Shown here one piece after another: positions 7,679-15,582 of a stretch of 64,000 bases of DNA. The stretch is taken from contig MGUG01000054.1 in NCBI GenBank assembly GCA_001799845.1, positions 127,393-191,392 of the forward strand, in the 5' to 3' direction. Source of the DNA: Elusimicrobia bacterium GWC2_64_44. GTDB lineage: Bacteria; Elusimicrobiota; Elusimicrobia; Elusimicrobiales; UBA9959. Below the pieces are notes generated by a model. That model was not told the DNA's origin. It did not search any database and was given only the letters and a program-made list of their open reading frames with translations. Made by a program: the position numbers and the translations under genes. Position 1 is the first letter of the stretch. The number at the start of each line of letters is the position of its first letter.

Positions 7679-9100
7679 GTGAAAATACTTTTCGTTGATT
7701 CGGCCCGCTACCGCCCCGACGGCACCGTCAGCCGGACCGGCCGCGCCTACATTCCCGCCATCACGCTGCCGCGGCTGGCGGCGCTGACGCCCCGCGACAT
7801 AGAGGTGCGCATCAACCTGGACCTGCTGGCCGAGCCGGACTACGGCTGGGCGCCAGACGTAGTCGCGATAACCGGCTATACCAAATCCATGGCCCGGGCT
7901 TACGATATCGCGGCCGAATTCCGCCGGCGCGGCGCCTACGTGGCGATGGGCGGCATACACGTGAGCATGGTGCCGGAGGAGGCCCTGGAGCGGTGCGATA
8001 CCGTTTTCGTGGGCGAGGCGGAGGCCACGTGGCCGCGCTTCGTGGAGGATTTTCGGCGCGGCGCCCCGCAGCGCCTGTATAAAGGCGACCCCACCCAGCC
8101 GCTGACCGGCTGGCCGGTGCCGCGCTACGACCTGCTGGACCCGGAGCAGTTCTACACCCTCAAGCGCGGCGGCCCGCTGTCCAAAGTGATCCCCGTGCCC
8201 GCCTACCCGGTGGAGACCTCGCGCGGCTGCCCGCACGCCTGCTCCTTCTGCTCCGTCTCCCCGTTCCTGGGCACCGCTTACCGCGTGCGGCCGGTGGCCG
8301 AGGTTGTGGAGGAGATCAAGGCCCTGCGGCCCAAATGCTGCCTGTTCGTGGATAATAACCTTTTCGGCGACCACGCCAGGGCCAAGGAGCTGCTGAGGGC
8401 CCTGATCCCGCTGAAGATCTCCTGGGTCAGCCACGCCACGCTGGCCAGCGCCGACGACAAAGAGCTGCTGGAGCTGGCGGAGGCCAGCGGCTGCCGCTCC
8501 ATCACCGTCGGGCTGGAGTCGATAGACGAGGCGGGGCTTTCCGGCTACAACAAGGAGTTCAACCGCGTAGGCGACTACCGCCGCCAGCTCAAGGCCTACG
8601 CCGACCACGGCATCTCGGTGCTGGCGAGCATGGTGTTCATGCCCGGCTACGGCGCGCCGGACCAGTTCCGCAAGGCCTGCGATTTCCTGATAGAAGCGCG
8701 CGTTCCTTACGCCGCCTGGTGGAACCTCACGCCGCTGCCCGCCACCCCGTTCTATTTCGACCTCAAGAAGAAAGGGCTGCTCAAGCGCGAGAGCTGGTGG
8801 CTCTACAAGCCGGGCAAATACCCGGACTACAAGTTCTGCGGGCCCGACATGGGCGAGGAAGAATTCCGCCGGGAGTATATCCGGGCCTACCGCAGGTTCT
8901 ATTCGCTGCCGAGCATCCTGCGCCGCATCCCGTCGCACTTCAAGCCGGGCTGGCTGGCCGAAGTGCTGTGGAACGTCGGAGCGTTCTTCGTTTCCCGTCT
9001 CAGGAAGGACGCCATGAACCTCTACAGCCCGCTGGACCACGACAAGGGACTGCTGTCTTTCCTGAAGTGGCGCTTCTTCGGGCCCGGGAGGGCGCTATGA
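7679..9100 (+). CDS. B12-binding radical SAM protein (DUF4070-like C-terminus)
   Basis: The N-terminal ~150 residues form a cobalamin-binding-type Rossmann domain (VAITGYTKSMARAY...AMGGIHVSMVPEEAL). The radical SAM core follows, with RGCPHACSFCSVS at Cys184, Cys188, Cys191, and a C-terminal region (MPGYGAPDQF...WWNLTPLPATPFYF) typical of the class that includes hopanoid and bacteriochlorophyll enzymes. Known members methylate or rearrange unreactive carbons. It lies between two polyprenyl synthases, so a prenyl chain or prenylated intermediate is a likely substrate. The start is GTG at 7679, three bases after the previous stop; the 3' end overlaps the next ATG (ATGA). The exact reaction is unknown. 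Confidence 0.88.
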   Translation: MKILFVDSARYRPDGTVSRTGRAYIPAITLPRLAALTPRDIEVRINLDLLAEPDYGWAPDVVAITGYTKSMARAYDIAAEFRRRGAYVAMGGIHVSMVPEEALERCDTVFVGEAEATWPRFVEDFRRGAPQRLYKGDPTQPLTGWPVPRYDLLDPEQFYTLKRGGPLSKVIPVPAYPVETSRGCPHACSFCSVSPFLGTAYRVRPVAEVVEEIKALRPKCCLFVDNNLFGDHARAKELLRALIPLKISWVSHATLASADDKELLELAEASGCRSITVGLESIDEAGLSGYNKEFNRVGDYRRQLKAYADHGISVLASMVFMPGYGAPDQFRKACDFLIEARVPYAAWWNLTPLPATPFYFDLKKKGLLKRESWWLYKPGKYPDYKFCGPDMGEEEFRREYIRAYRRFYSLPSILRRIPSHFKPGWLAEVLWNVGAFFVSRLRKDAMNLYSPLDHDKGLLSFLKWRFFGPGRAL

Positions 9101-10125
9101 CCCGTCTGTCTTTCCACGCCTACGCGGCCGCGGCCAGGGCGGAGACTTTCGCGGTGATGCAGGGCTGGCTGCGGGAGGAAACCCTCGGCCTGCCCGCGGT
9201 GATGCGGACCTGCATGGCCGACTATCCCGCCCGCGGCGGCAAAGCGCTGCGCCCGCTGCTGCTGCGCCTCTTCGGTGAAGGCCTGGGCGCTTCTCCGGAG
9301 CGCTGCGCGCGCCTGGGCGCCGCCTGCGAGCTCTTCGAGAACTGGGCGCTCGCCTGCGACGACATCATGGACGATTCCCTGCTGCGGCGCGGCAAGCCCG
9401 CCATCCACCGGCTCTACGGCCGCGAGACGGCGATGAACTCCATGGCCGCGCTCACAGCCATCATGCCGCGCCTGCTCTACCGCTCCTGCGGCCTGCCCCC
9501 GCGGCTCTACGGGCCCGTGCTGGAACAGTTCTACGACTCCACGCTGGAGGCGCTGGGCGGCCAGCACCTCGAGCTGAGCTGGCGCGCCCGGCCGCTGGCC
9601 GAGTTCGGCGCGCGGGCCTACTTCGCCATAGCGTCAGCCAAGACGGCCTCCTATACCACCGTCGGCACCGCGCGCCTGGGCGCCATCCTGGCCGGCCGCC
9701 GGGACCTCTTCCCGGCCGTGGACCGCTTCGGCCTGGCCCTGGGCAAGGCCTTCCAGCTGATGGACGACATCCTCGACGTAGAGAGCGAGGGCGGCGGCGC
9801 TTTCGGCAAGGCCCTGGGCAACGACCTGCTGGAGGGGAAAAAAACCCTGCTGGCGGCCCTGGCACTGAAAAAGATGAAAGGCGCAGAACGCCGCAGGTTC
9901 GAAGTATTCTACGAACCGGGCCGCGCGCGCCCGCGCAAAGAAGCACTCTGGGCGCGGGAAGCGATACTGCGCTCGGGCGCCGCGGCCGCCTGCCGCAGGC
10001 GGGCCGCCGAACTTTCAGGCGAGGCCCTTTCTGTTTTACGGGCGGACCTAGTCCCGGCCATGAAAGAGCCGTTCAGGGAATATATCCTCGGATTCGTAAT
10101 GCTGCTCAAGGAGCGGGCCGCTTGA
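9097..10125 (+). CDS. Polyprenyl diphosphate synthase (copy 2 of 3)
   Basis: The true start is the ATG at 9097, overlapping the preceding TGA; the track ORF begins 378 bases upstream inside the radical SAM gene. Both aspartate motifs are intact: DDIMD at residues 88-92 followed by SLLRRGKPAIH, and DDILD at 223-227 followed by GKALGNDLLEGKKTLL. It is a close paralogue of copy 1, and the pair probably arose by tandem duplication with the radical SAM gene between them. Two complete enzymes plus a third divergent one suggest a specialised chain or a hetero-oligomer. The stop overlaps the TTG start of copy 3. Confidence 0.92.
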   Translation: MTRLSFHAYAAAARAETFAVMQGWLREETLGLPAVMRTCMADYPARGGKALRPLLLRLFGEGLGASPERCARLGAACELFENWALACDDIMDDSLLRRGKPAIHRLYGRETAMNSMAALTAIMPRLLYRSCGLPPRLYGPVLEQFYDSTLEALGGQHLELSWRARPLAEFGARAYFAIASAKTASYTTVGTARLGAILAGRRDLFPAVDRFGLALGKAFQLMDDILDVESEGGGAFGKALGNDLLEGKKTLLAALALKKMKGAERRRFEVFYEPGRARPRKEALWAREAILRSGAAAACRRRAAELSGEALSVLRADLVPAMKEPFREYILGFVMLLKERAA

Positions 10126-11174
10126 CCGCGCCTGCCTTCGACCTCGCCTCCGCCCCCGGGCTGCGGCTGATAAAAGCCGCGACGCTGCGTTCTTTCCCGC
10201 GCCGCTTCAACCGGGCTTTCTCCGTCCCGCCGCTGCCGGCGGGGGAGCTTGAAAGGGCCATCAACCGCCCGGCGCGCCTTTATCTGGCGCGGCCCGGCAA
10301 AATGCTGCGTCCCATAATAACGCATGTCATCCTGCAGGGCCTGGGCAAGAAGCCGGCCAGGTATGCCGCCGCGCTCGGCGCTATAGAATTAATGGAGGCT
10401 GCGACCGTCAGCTTCGACGATATTATCGACGCTTCCGATACACGGCGGGGCGGGCCGGCGACGCACAAGGTGTATGGCGAAAAGAACGCCTACCTGGCTT
10501 ACCAGGCCGCTTATAACTGGGCCTACGGGGCCTTCCTGGACCCGGCCCTGCAACTGGAGTCCTGGCGTCGGCTGGAGCTCCTCGCTTCTCTCTCGCGCGA
10601 GATCTTCGCTTACGGCTACGGCCAGGCCTCCGAACTTTACTGGACCGCGTCGCGCCGGCGCCCGACGCCGGAGCAGTACCTGGCCATGAGCTGGGACCGC
10701 ATCCGGTTCCTCTCCTTCAACGGGCCTTTCCGCATCGGGGCGCTGCTGGGCGGCGCGCCGCGCCGCGACCTGCCGCTATACGTGAAGGCCGGGGCCTGGC
10801 TGGGGATGGCCTATCACCTGCACGGCGACGAGCTCAACCTCTTTCCCCGCTCCGCGGAATGGGGAAAACCGCTGGCCGACGACATCACGGCGGGCCGCTA
10901 CACTTACCTGTACCTCGCCGCCCTGCGCCTCGCCGCGCCCGCCGCGCGGCGGGAGCTGAGCGCCGCGCTGGGGAACGCGCGCATTTCCCCGTCCCGTCTT
11001 AAAAATGTTATAGATATAGTCCGCGCCAGCGGCGCGGTCGAAGAGAACCGGCGGAAGATAGGAGCTTTTTACCGGCGGGCCTCGGGCGCGATCTCGCGGC
11101 TGCGGCTGCCGGCGAAGCAGAAGCGGCTGCTCCTGGGGCTGGCCCGCTACATGGCATATGACAGGCCGAAATAA
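10122..11174 (+). CDS. Divergent polyprenyl synthase homologue (copy 3), second Asp motif lost
   Basis: Starts at TTG 10122, overlapping the previous stop (TTGA). The fold is recognisable: PGKMLRPIIT, first motif DDIID at residues 99-103 followed by DTRRGGPATH, and a C-terminal KPLADDITAGRYTYL region. The second aspartate motif, normally DDxxD, reads GDELN (residues 235-239), losing two of the three metal ligands. It may be catalytically altered, or act as a partner of copies 1 and 2, as inactive small subunits do for some plant prenyl synthases. It overlaps the MfnB gene by 17 bases. Confidence 0.82.
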   Translation: MTAPAFDLASAPGLRLIKAATLRSFPRRFNRAFSVPPLPAGELERAINRPARLYLARPGKMLRPIITHVILQGLGKKPARYAAALGAIELMEAATVSFDDIIDASDTRRGGPATHKVYGEKNAYLAYQAAYNWAYGAFLDPALQLESWRRLELLASLSREIFAYGYGQASELYWTASRRRPTPEQYLAMSWDRIRFLSFNGPFRIGALLGGAPRRDLPLYVKAGAWLGMAYHLHGDELNLFPRSAEWGKPLADDITAGRYTYLYLAALRLAAPAARRELSAALGNARISPSRLKNVIDIVRASGAVEENRRKIGAFYRRASGAISRLRLPAKQKRLLLGLARYMAYDRPK

Positions 11175-11886
11175 AATCCAACTGTTGATCAGCCCGGTAA
11201 ACATACGCGAGGCCGCGGTGGTCGCGCGCGCCGGGGCGGATATCCTGGACCTTAAAAACGTGAAGGAAGGCTCTCTCGGCGCCAATTTCCCATGGGTCCT
11301 CTCCGGCATCATCGCCCGGTTCCGCCGTCCCGGCCTCAAGTTCAGCGCGGCCATCGGCGACCTGGAGTATAAGCCTGGTACGGCGGCGCTGGCCGCCTAC
11401 GCCGCGGCGGTTATCGGCGCCGATTACGTCAAGGCCGGGCTTTACGGCGTCAAGGGCGAGCGGCAGGCTTTCGAGCTGGCCGCGGCCGTGGTCAAAGGCG
11501 TGAGGGCGGGCAGCCCGCGCGCGCTGCCCGTCATCTCCGGCTACGCCGACTGGCGCCGCTTCGGCGGGCTGGCCCCGTGGCCGCTGGTTCGCGCGGCTCA
11601 GAAGGGCGGCGCCGCCGTGGTCATGCTGGATACGGCGCTCAAGGACGGGCGCACCCTTTTCGACAGTATGACCCAGGCCGAGCTCGCCCGCTTCATGCGC
11701 CTGGCCCGGACGGCGGGCCTCAAGACGGCCCTGGCAGGCTCTGTAAAGCCGGAGCACCTGGCCCGCCTGCGCGCGCTGGGGCCTGACATCATCGGCCTGC
11801 GCGGCGCCGTCTGCCTGGGCGGCGACAGGTCCCGCCCGGTCTGCCCGAAGCGGCTCTCCGCCCTGCGCGAGGCCTGCGGGGCATGA
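11158..11886 (+). CDS. mfnB: MfnB-like (5-formylfuran-3-yl)methyl phosphate synthase
   Basis: The whole 242-residue chain follows MfnB (formerly DUF556), the archaeal enzyme that makes 4-(hydroxymethyl)-2-furancarboxaldehyde phosphate from two molecules of glyceraldehyde 3-phosphate in methanofuran synthesis. Signature blocks are present: LLISPVNIREA, LDLKNVKEGSLGANFPW, AAIGDLEYKPGT, GADYVKAGLYGVK, VMLDTALKDGRTLFD and ALAGSVK. By alignment from memory with the Methanocaldococcus enzyme, the catalytic lysines and aspartate correspond to Lys33, Lys162 and Asp158. No other methanofuran or tetrahydromethanopterin gene is visible; the neighbours are prenyl-chain genes, a radical SAM enzyme and a methyltransferase. 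A role in a furan-containing prenylated metabolite is therefore inferred. Confidence 0.9.
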   Translation: MTGRNKIQLLISPVNIREAAVVARAGADILDLKNVKEGSLGANFPWVLSGIIARFRRPGLKFSAAIGDLEYKPGTAALAAYAAAVIGADYVKAGLYGVKGERQAFELAAAVVKGVRAGSPRALPVISGYADWRRFGGLAPWPLVRAAQKGGAAVVMLDTALKDGRTLFDSMTQAELARFMRLARTAGLKTALAGSVKPEHLARLRALGPDIIGLRGAVCLGGDRSRPVCPKRLSALREACGA

Positions 11887-12410
11887 AGACGCTATTCCCC
11901 GCTCCCGCCGGGATAAAGGCCTGGCACAGGGCCATCCTCGGCCCGGCCCCTTTCCCTTCCGACGCGCCCTCCTCCGCCGCGGCTTTCTTCAGGCCGGCCG
12001 CCGCGCTTTGCCGGCGCCCGGTGGCCGCGGAAAAAGCGCTGCCCGCTTCCCTGCCGGCCGCCCTGCGTAAAAAGCTGGTTTATTCCCTGCGGCTTTGGCA
12101 GGCCTCGCAGGAAATTACGCAGGCGTGGGCGAAGCGCGGCTTCCTGAGCCCTGGTATGGACCTGCCCATGACGCTCAACTTCGCTATGGCGCTTGGCAAC
12201 TATTCCCGGTTTTTTATTTTCTCCGCCAAGGGGCTGCCGGCGGCAGCGGCCCTGCGCCTGCACGCGGCTTTCGCCGGGGAGATGACAAGGATGCCGGCGG
12301 CCATGGCCCTCGACCGCCTGCCGGCCCGGGCGGCCAGCGCCTGCTCTCCGGCGGCTTCCACCGGCCGCTTGGCCGCGGCCTTTGCCGCGGCTCTCGGGGG
12401 GAGACCGTGA
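11883..12410 (+). CDS. Hypothetical protein in the prenyl/MfnB operon
   Basis: I do not recognise this 175-residue protein. It is rich in Ala, Pro and Arg, has no evident signal peptide, and contains one more conserved-looking stretch (SLRLWQASQEITQAWAKRGFLSP). It is coupled at both ends: its ATG overlaps the mfnB stop and its TGA overlaps the GTG of the methyltransferase, so it is very likely translated with them. It may be a small enzyme or accessory subunit of the pathway; nothing in the sequence says which. Confidence 0.6.
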   Translation: MKTLFPAPAGIKAWHRAILGPAPFPSDAPSSAAAFFRPAAALCRRPVAAEKALPASLPAALRKKLVYSLRLWQASQEITQAWAKRGFLSPGMDLPMTLNFAMALGNYSRFFIFSAKGLPAAAALRLHAAFAGEMTRMPAAMALDRLPARAASACSPAASTGRLAAAFAAALGGRP

Positions 12411-13240
12411 AGTTCTCTCCCTGGCTTGGCCGCGTGGCCGCGCTTTACGACTCCAAGCGCAAGGATTTCAACTGGCGCCTCGCCGCCGATGGTGTCATCC
12501 ATCACCATAACGGCCTGGTCTTCGACCGGGCCGCCTACATGGGCCGCATAAAGAAGGGCGGAGCGGCGGCCGACCTGGCCGTCCACGCCGCGGAGACGGC
12601 GCTCTCCAGGTTCGGCTTTAAATACCTGGGCCGCCCCCATGCCGGCGCCCGGCTGCTGGACGCCGGCTGCGGGCGCGGCGGCTCCAGCCTGCTGCTGGCT
12701 AAGAAATATCCTGCTCTGGCGATACGGGGCGTGACGCTGTCCTCCTACCAGGCCGCCGCGGCGCGTGCCGCGGCCAAAGCGGCCGGCGTAGGTCGGCGGG
12801 CCGTGTTCCGTCGGGCTTCCATGCTGGCGCTGCCCTTCCGGCCAGAAACCTTCGACCTGGTCTGGGCCTGCGAGTCCACCGAGCACGTGCCGGCCTTGAA
12901 AGTTTTTTTCTCCGAGACTGCTCGCGCGGCCAAGCCGGGCGCCAGGCTGGTGATCATCGCCTGGGTCCGCAACGCCGACCACGCCGCCGGGCGCCGTTAC
13001 GCGGCCCTCGCCGACAAGGCCTACGTTACGGCTATCCATCCGGAGGCCGAATACCTGCGCGAGTGCGCGGGCACGGGCTGGCGCCTGGCCGCAAAGGCCG
13101 ACCTGACCGCCCCGACGGCGGCCTATTGGGCCGGCCGCCTGGCGCTCAAGAGCGGCTCCGGCACTGAGGCCTTCATGGCCCCGGCCTTCGCCTCCCGCGC
13201 GCTGGTTTACAGGTTATACGCTTATGATCTTGCCGAATGA
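12407..13240 (+). CDS. SAM-dependent methyltransferase (class I)
   Basis: The start is GTG at 12407, overlapping the upstream stop; the longer track ORF runs back through that gene in another frame. The SAM-binding glycine motif is LLDAGCGRGGSSLLLA (about residues 80-95), followed by GVTLSSYQ, MLALPFRPETFDLVWACESTEHV and AKPGARLVIIAWV. The order resembles the tocopherol/sterol/ubiquinone methyltransferase group, which acts on O or C atoms of lipid-soluble rings and chains. It closes the prenyl operon, consistent with a late tailoring step. Its last 27 bases overlap the convergent ABC-deacetylase gene. Confidence 0.85.
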   Translation: MKFSPWLGRVAALYDSKRKDFNWRLAADGVIHHHNGLVFDRAAYMGRIKKGGAAADLAVHAAETALSRFGFKYLGRPHAGARLLDAGCGRGGSSLLLAKKYPALAIRGVTLSSYQAAAARAAAKAAGVGRRAVFRRASMLALPFRPETFDLVWACESTEHVPALKVFFSETARAAKPGARLVIIAWVRNADHAAGRRYAALADKAYVTAIHPEAEYLRECAGTGWRLAAKADLTAPTAAYWAGRLALKSGSGTEAFMAPAFASRALVYRLYAYDLAE

Positions 13241-14803
13241 CGGACAGGCCGCGGCCGCGGCCTCGATGGTGTTGAAATTTATCTGAGCCGATCCGCCAGG
13301 CTCGCCGTAGGCCCCGCCCAGCAGCACGCAGGCGGGGATCTTCTTTTCAGCCAGCAGGGCGAAGAGGAAGGCGTCCCGCTCTTTAAGGCCATCGGCGGAA
13401 ACACCGAGGCCGCCCAGCGGGTCCTTCTCCCAGGCGTCGGCCGTGCAGAGGGCGAAGACGAAGTCCGGCTTGGCCAATTCCAGGAAATCTTTCAGTCCCT
13501 TCTTTACCGCCGCCAGGTAGGCGGCGTCATCCGCCCCGCCGGGCAGGTCCAGGTCCATCGAGGAGCGCACCCTGCCGGGCGGGTAGCCGTCGGCCTTGTG
13601 CGCGGAGAAGGTCTTTACCTCGCCGCCGGAGAAGATGAAGGCGGTGCCGTTGCCCTGGTGGGCGTCGAGGTCTATGACGGCCGGCCGCCGGACCAGCCCC
13701 TCTTTCAGCAGCAGCCTGGCCGCGATGGCGATGTCGTTGACCGGGCAGAAGCCTTCGCCGCGGTCAGGGAAGGCGTGATGGCCTCCTCCCGGCGGGAAGA
13801 CGCCGAGGCCGCCAGCGAGGGCGGCGCGGGCAGCCGCAATGGTGCCGCCGGCCATGCGCCAGGCCAGGGGGAAGAGCTGTTTTGAATAAGGCAGCGCCAG
13901 GGCCTCCTCCTCTGCGGGGGAGAGGTCCGCGGCCTTCAGGCGGGCGAGCCAGCCGGGAGTATGGACCAGCAACAGCTGCTCGTCGGCGGCCGGGGACGCT
14001 TCCTGCAGTGTGAAGCCGGAGGACTTAAGTCTTTCGTAAAGCAAAGAGTACCGTTCCAGGCCGCGGCGGAAAGCGGCACCTGGCGGCTCTGCGGCGCCTG
14101 GGCGCGGCAGGCCGGCGGCGGGGCCCAGGTAGGCCTGGGCGCCGTTCTCCAGCACCAGCGCCAGGTCGGCGAAGCCGCGCGCCAGCGCGTGATCGTGCGT
14201 GGCGAAGACCAGGATAGCGCCGGCCTGTTTCAGTTCCTTCAGCCTGGCGAGGCAGAGTTCCCGGAAGCCGGCGTCGCCCACGGCGAGCGTCTCGTCGATG
14301 AGGAACAGCCCGGCGTTGGAGGCCAGGGCGGCCATGAAAGGCAGGCGCAGTTTCATGCCGGCGGACAGCTCTCCGGCGCGGGCGTTGCGCAGGTGGGCAA
14401 GCCCGGCCGCGGCCATCACCCGCTCACCGTTCTCGGCAGCTGAGCCCGGCAGGCCGAAGAAGACGGCGCAGAGCCGGGCGTTCTCCTTTACGCTCAGGCG
14501 GTCCTGGAGGATGGAGGCGAAACCCAGCAGGCAGGCGGTCTTGCCGTCGTAGCGGTACCCGCCGCCGGAAGGCTCGGTGATGCCGGCCAGGACCTTGAGC
14601 AGCGTGGTCTTGCCGGAGCCGTTGTGGCCGCACAGCGCCAGCGCCGTGCCGGGCTCGAGCTCGAAGGAGACGCCGTCGAGCGCGTTGAAAGGGCGCGACG
14701 GCGAGCGGCCGCTGAAAAAGCGCATCAGCGCAGAAAGCGCGTCCTCGCGTGGCAGCTCCACCCGGTAGGTCTTGGAGATATTTTTCACCGAGAGGCCGGT
14801 CAC
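13214..14803 (-). CDS. Fusion: Wzt/TagH-type ABC ATPase with histone-deacetylase-like domain
   Basis: One uninterrupted 529-residue ORF carries two unrelated domains. Residues ~1-235 are an export ATPase of the Wzt/TagH group: Walker A GHNGSGKTT, signature LSAGMKLRL, Walker B LFLIDETLAVGDAGF and the ATHD switch. Residues ~245-529 are a class II histone deacetylase/AcuC/acetylpolyamine amidohydrolase domain: GGGHHAFPDRGEGFCPVND, IDLDAHQGNGT and ADAWEKDPLGGLGVS, including the paired His and the metal-binding Asp/His/Asp. Wzt proteins often carry C-terminal substrate-recognition domains, but a deacetylase there is unusual. It pairs with the permease upstream (stop/start overlap of 4 bases). It may deacetylate the exported glycan or lipid; this is speculative. 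Confidence 0.85.
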   Translation of the reverse strand: MTGLSVKNISKTYRVELPREDALSALMRFFSGRSPSRPFNALDGVSFELEPGTALALCGHNGSGKTTLLKVLAGITEPSGGGYRYDGKTACLLGFASILQDRLSVKENARLCAVFFGLPGSAAENGERVMAAAGLAHLRNARAGELSAGMKLRLPFMAALASNAGLFLIDETLAVGDAGFRELCLARLKELKQAGAILVFATHDHALARGFADLALVLENGAQAYLGPAAGLPRPGAAEPPGAAFRRGLERYSLLYERLKSSGFTLQEASPAADEQLLLVHTPGWLARLKAADLSPAEEEALALPYSKQLFPLAWRMAGGTIAAARAALAGGLGVFPPGGGHHAFPDRGEGFCPVNDIAIAARLLLKEGLVRRPAVIDLDAHQGNGTAFIFSGGEVKTFSAHKADGYPPGRVRSSMDLDLPGGADDAAYLAAVKKGLKDFLELAKPDFVFALCTADAWEKDPLGGLGVSADGLKERDAFLFALLAEKKIPACVLLGGAYGEPGGSAQINFNTIEAAAAACPSFGKIISV

Positions 14804-15555
14804 AGCGCGTCCCCTATGGCCCGGCGCTTGAGCCGCAGCAGGGCAAAGCCCGCGGCCAGCGCGGCCGCGGCCCAGAGCGCGGTAAGCCCCAGCGCTTCCG
14901 GCCGCGGGGCAGAGCCCGCGAAAGCCAGGCGCGCGCTTTCAACTACGGCGGTGAGTGGGCTGTAGGCGAGCAGTTGGCCCTTATCCGGAGCAAGCACGGA
15001 AAGCGGGTAGAAGACCGGGGTCAGGAAAAAGCCCGCCGTAAGGACCAGGGTCCAGATGCGTTCCAGGTCGGAGAAGAAAACGAAGAGCCCGGCGAGAAAA
15101 AGGCCGGCGCCCGCGGCCAGCGCCAGGTAGGCGAGGTCTATAACGAGGACCCAGAGCCAGGGGAATGAAGGCGGGTATTGGAAGGCGGCGAGGATGGCGC
15201 CCAGGGCGGCGAGCTCGAGCAGGTGCGAGAAATAGACGCTGAGCACCGAGGCCAGCACCGGCACCTCCAGCGGGAGCGGGTAGCTTTTCAGCAGGGGGCC
15301 GCGGCGCAGGAGGCTAGAGAGGGAGTAGGAGGTGGCGGAGGCGAAGAAGTTCCACTCGACGAGGCCTATCAGTAGAAAAACCGCGTAGTCGCCCTGCGCG
15401 CGGCCCAGCCACTTCACGAACAGCCCGTAGAGCACGGCGAACATGAGGGCCGGGTTGAGCAGAGTCCACAGGAAGCCGAGGAAAGTGCTCTGCTGCCGCA
15501 GGCGCCACTCGGCCCGCGCCAGCGCCAAAAGCTTTTCCAGGTCTTCGCGCTTCAT
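14800..15555 (-). CDS. ABC-2 type permease of a polysaccharide/glycolipid exporter (Wzm-like)
   Basis: A 251-residue membrane protein with six hydrophobic segments and the start typical of Wzm/TagG permeases (ARAEWRLRQQSTFLGFLWTLLNP). The NP at the end of the first helix and the FFLTPVFYPLSVL segment late in the chain are characteristic. It forms the channel of an exporter with the adjacent ATPase. Neighbouring glycosyltransferase and radical SAM genes suggest the cargo is a modified glycan or glycolipid made by this locus. Confidence 0.88.
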   Translation of the reverse strand: MKREDLEKLLALARAEWRLRQQSTFLGFLWTLLNPALMFAVLYGLFVKWLGRAQGDYAVFLLIGLVEWNFFASATSYSLSSLLRRGPLLKSYPLPLEVPVLASVLSVYFSHLLELAALGAILAAFQYPPSFPWLWVLVIDLAYLALAAGAGLFLAGLFVFFSDLERIWTLVLTAGFFLTPVFYPLSVLAPDKGQLLAYSPLTAVVESARLAFAGSAPRPEALGLTALWAAAALAAGFALLRLKRRAIGDAL

Positions 15556-15582
15556 AGTTAAGATTATATCAAAGGCCCGCTC

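Noticed and set aside
5930-9040. 1036-residue minus-strand ORF
   Set aside because: It lies antisense to UbiA, a polyprenyl synthase and the B12 radical SAM gene, all with clear motifs. Its composition (Arg/Gly/His/Gln-rich, no domains) is that of an antisense shadow in GC-rich DNA.
11158-11886. Methanofuran synthesis as the role of the MfnB homologue
   Set aside because: No other methanofuran, tetrahydromethanopterin or C1-transfer gene occurs in the window; the neighbours are isoprenoid genes. It cannot be excluded without the whole genome.
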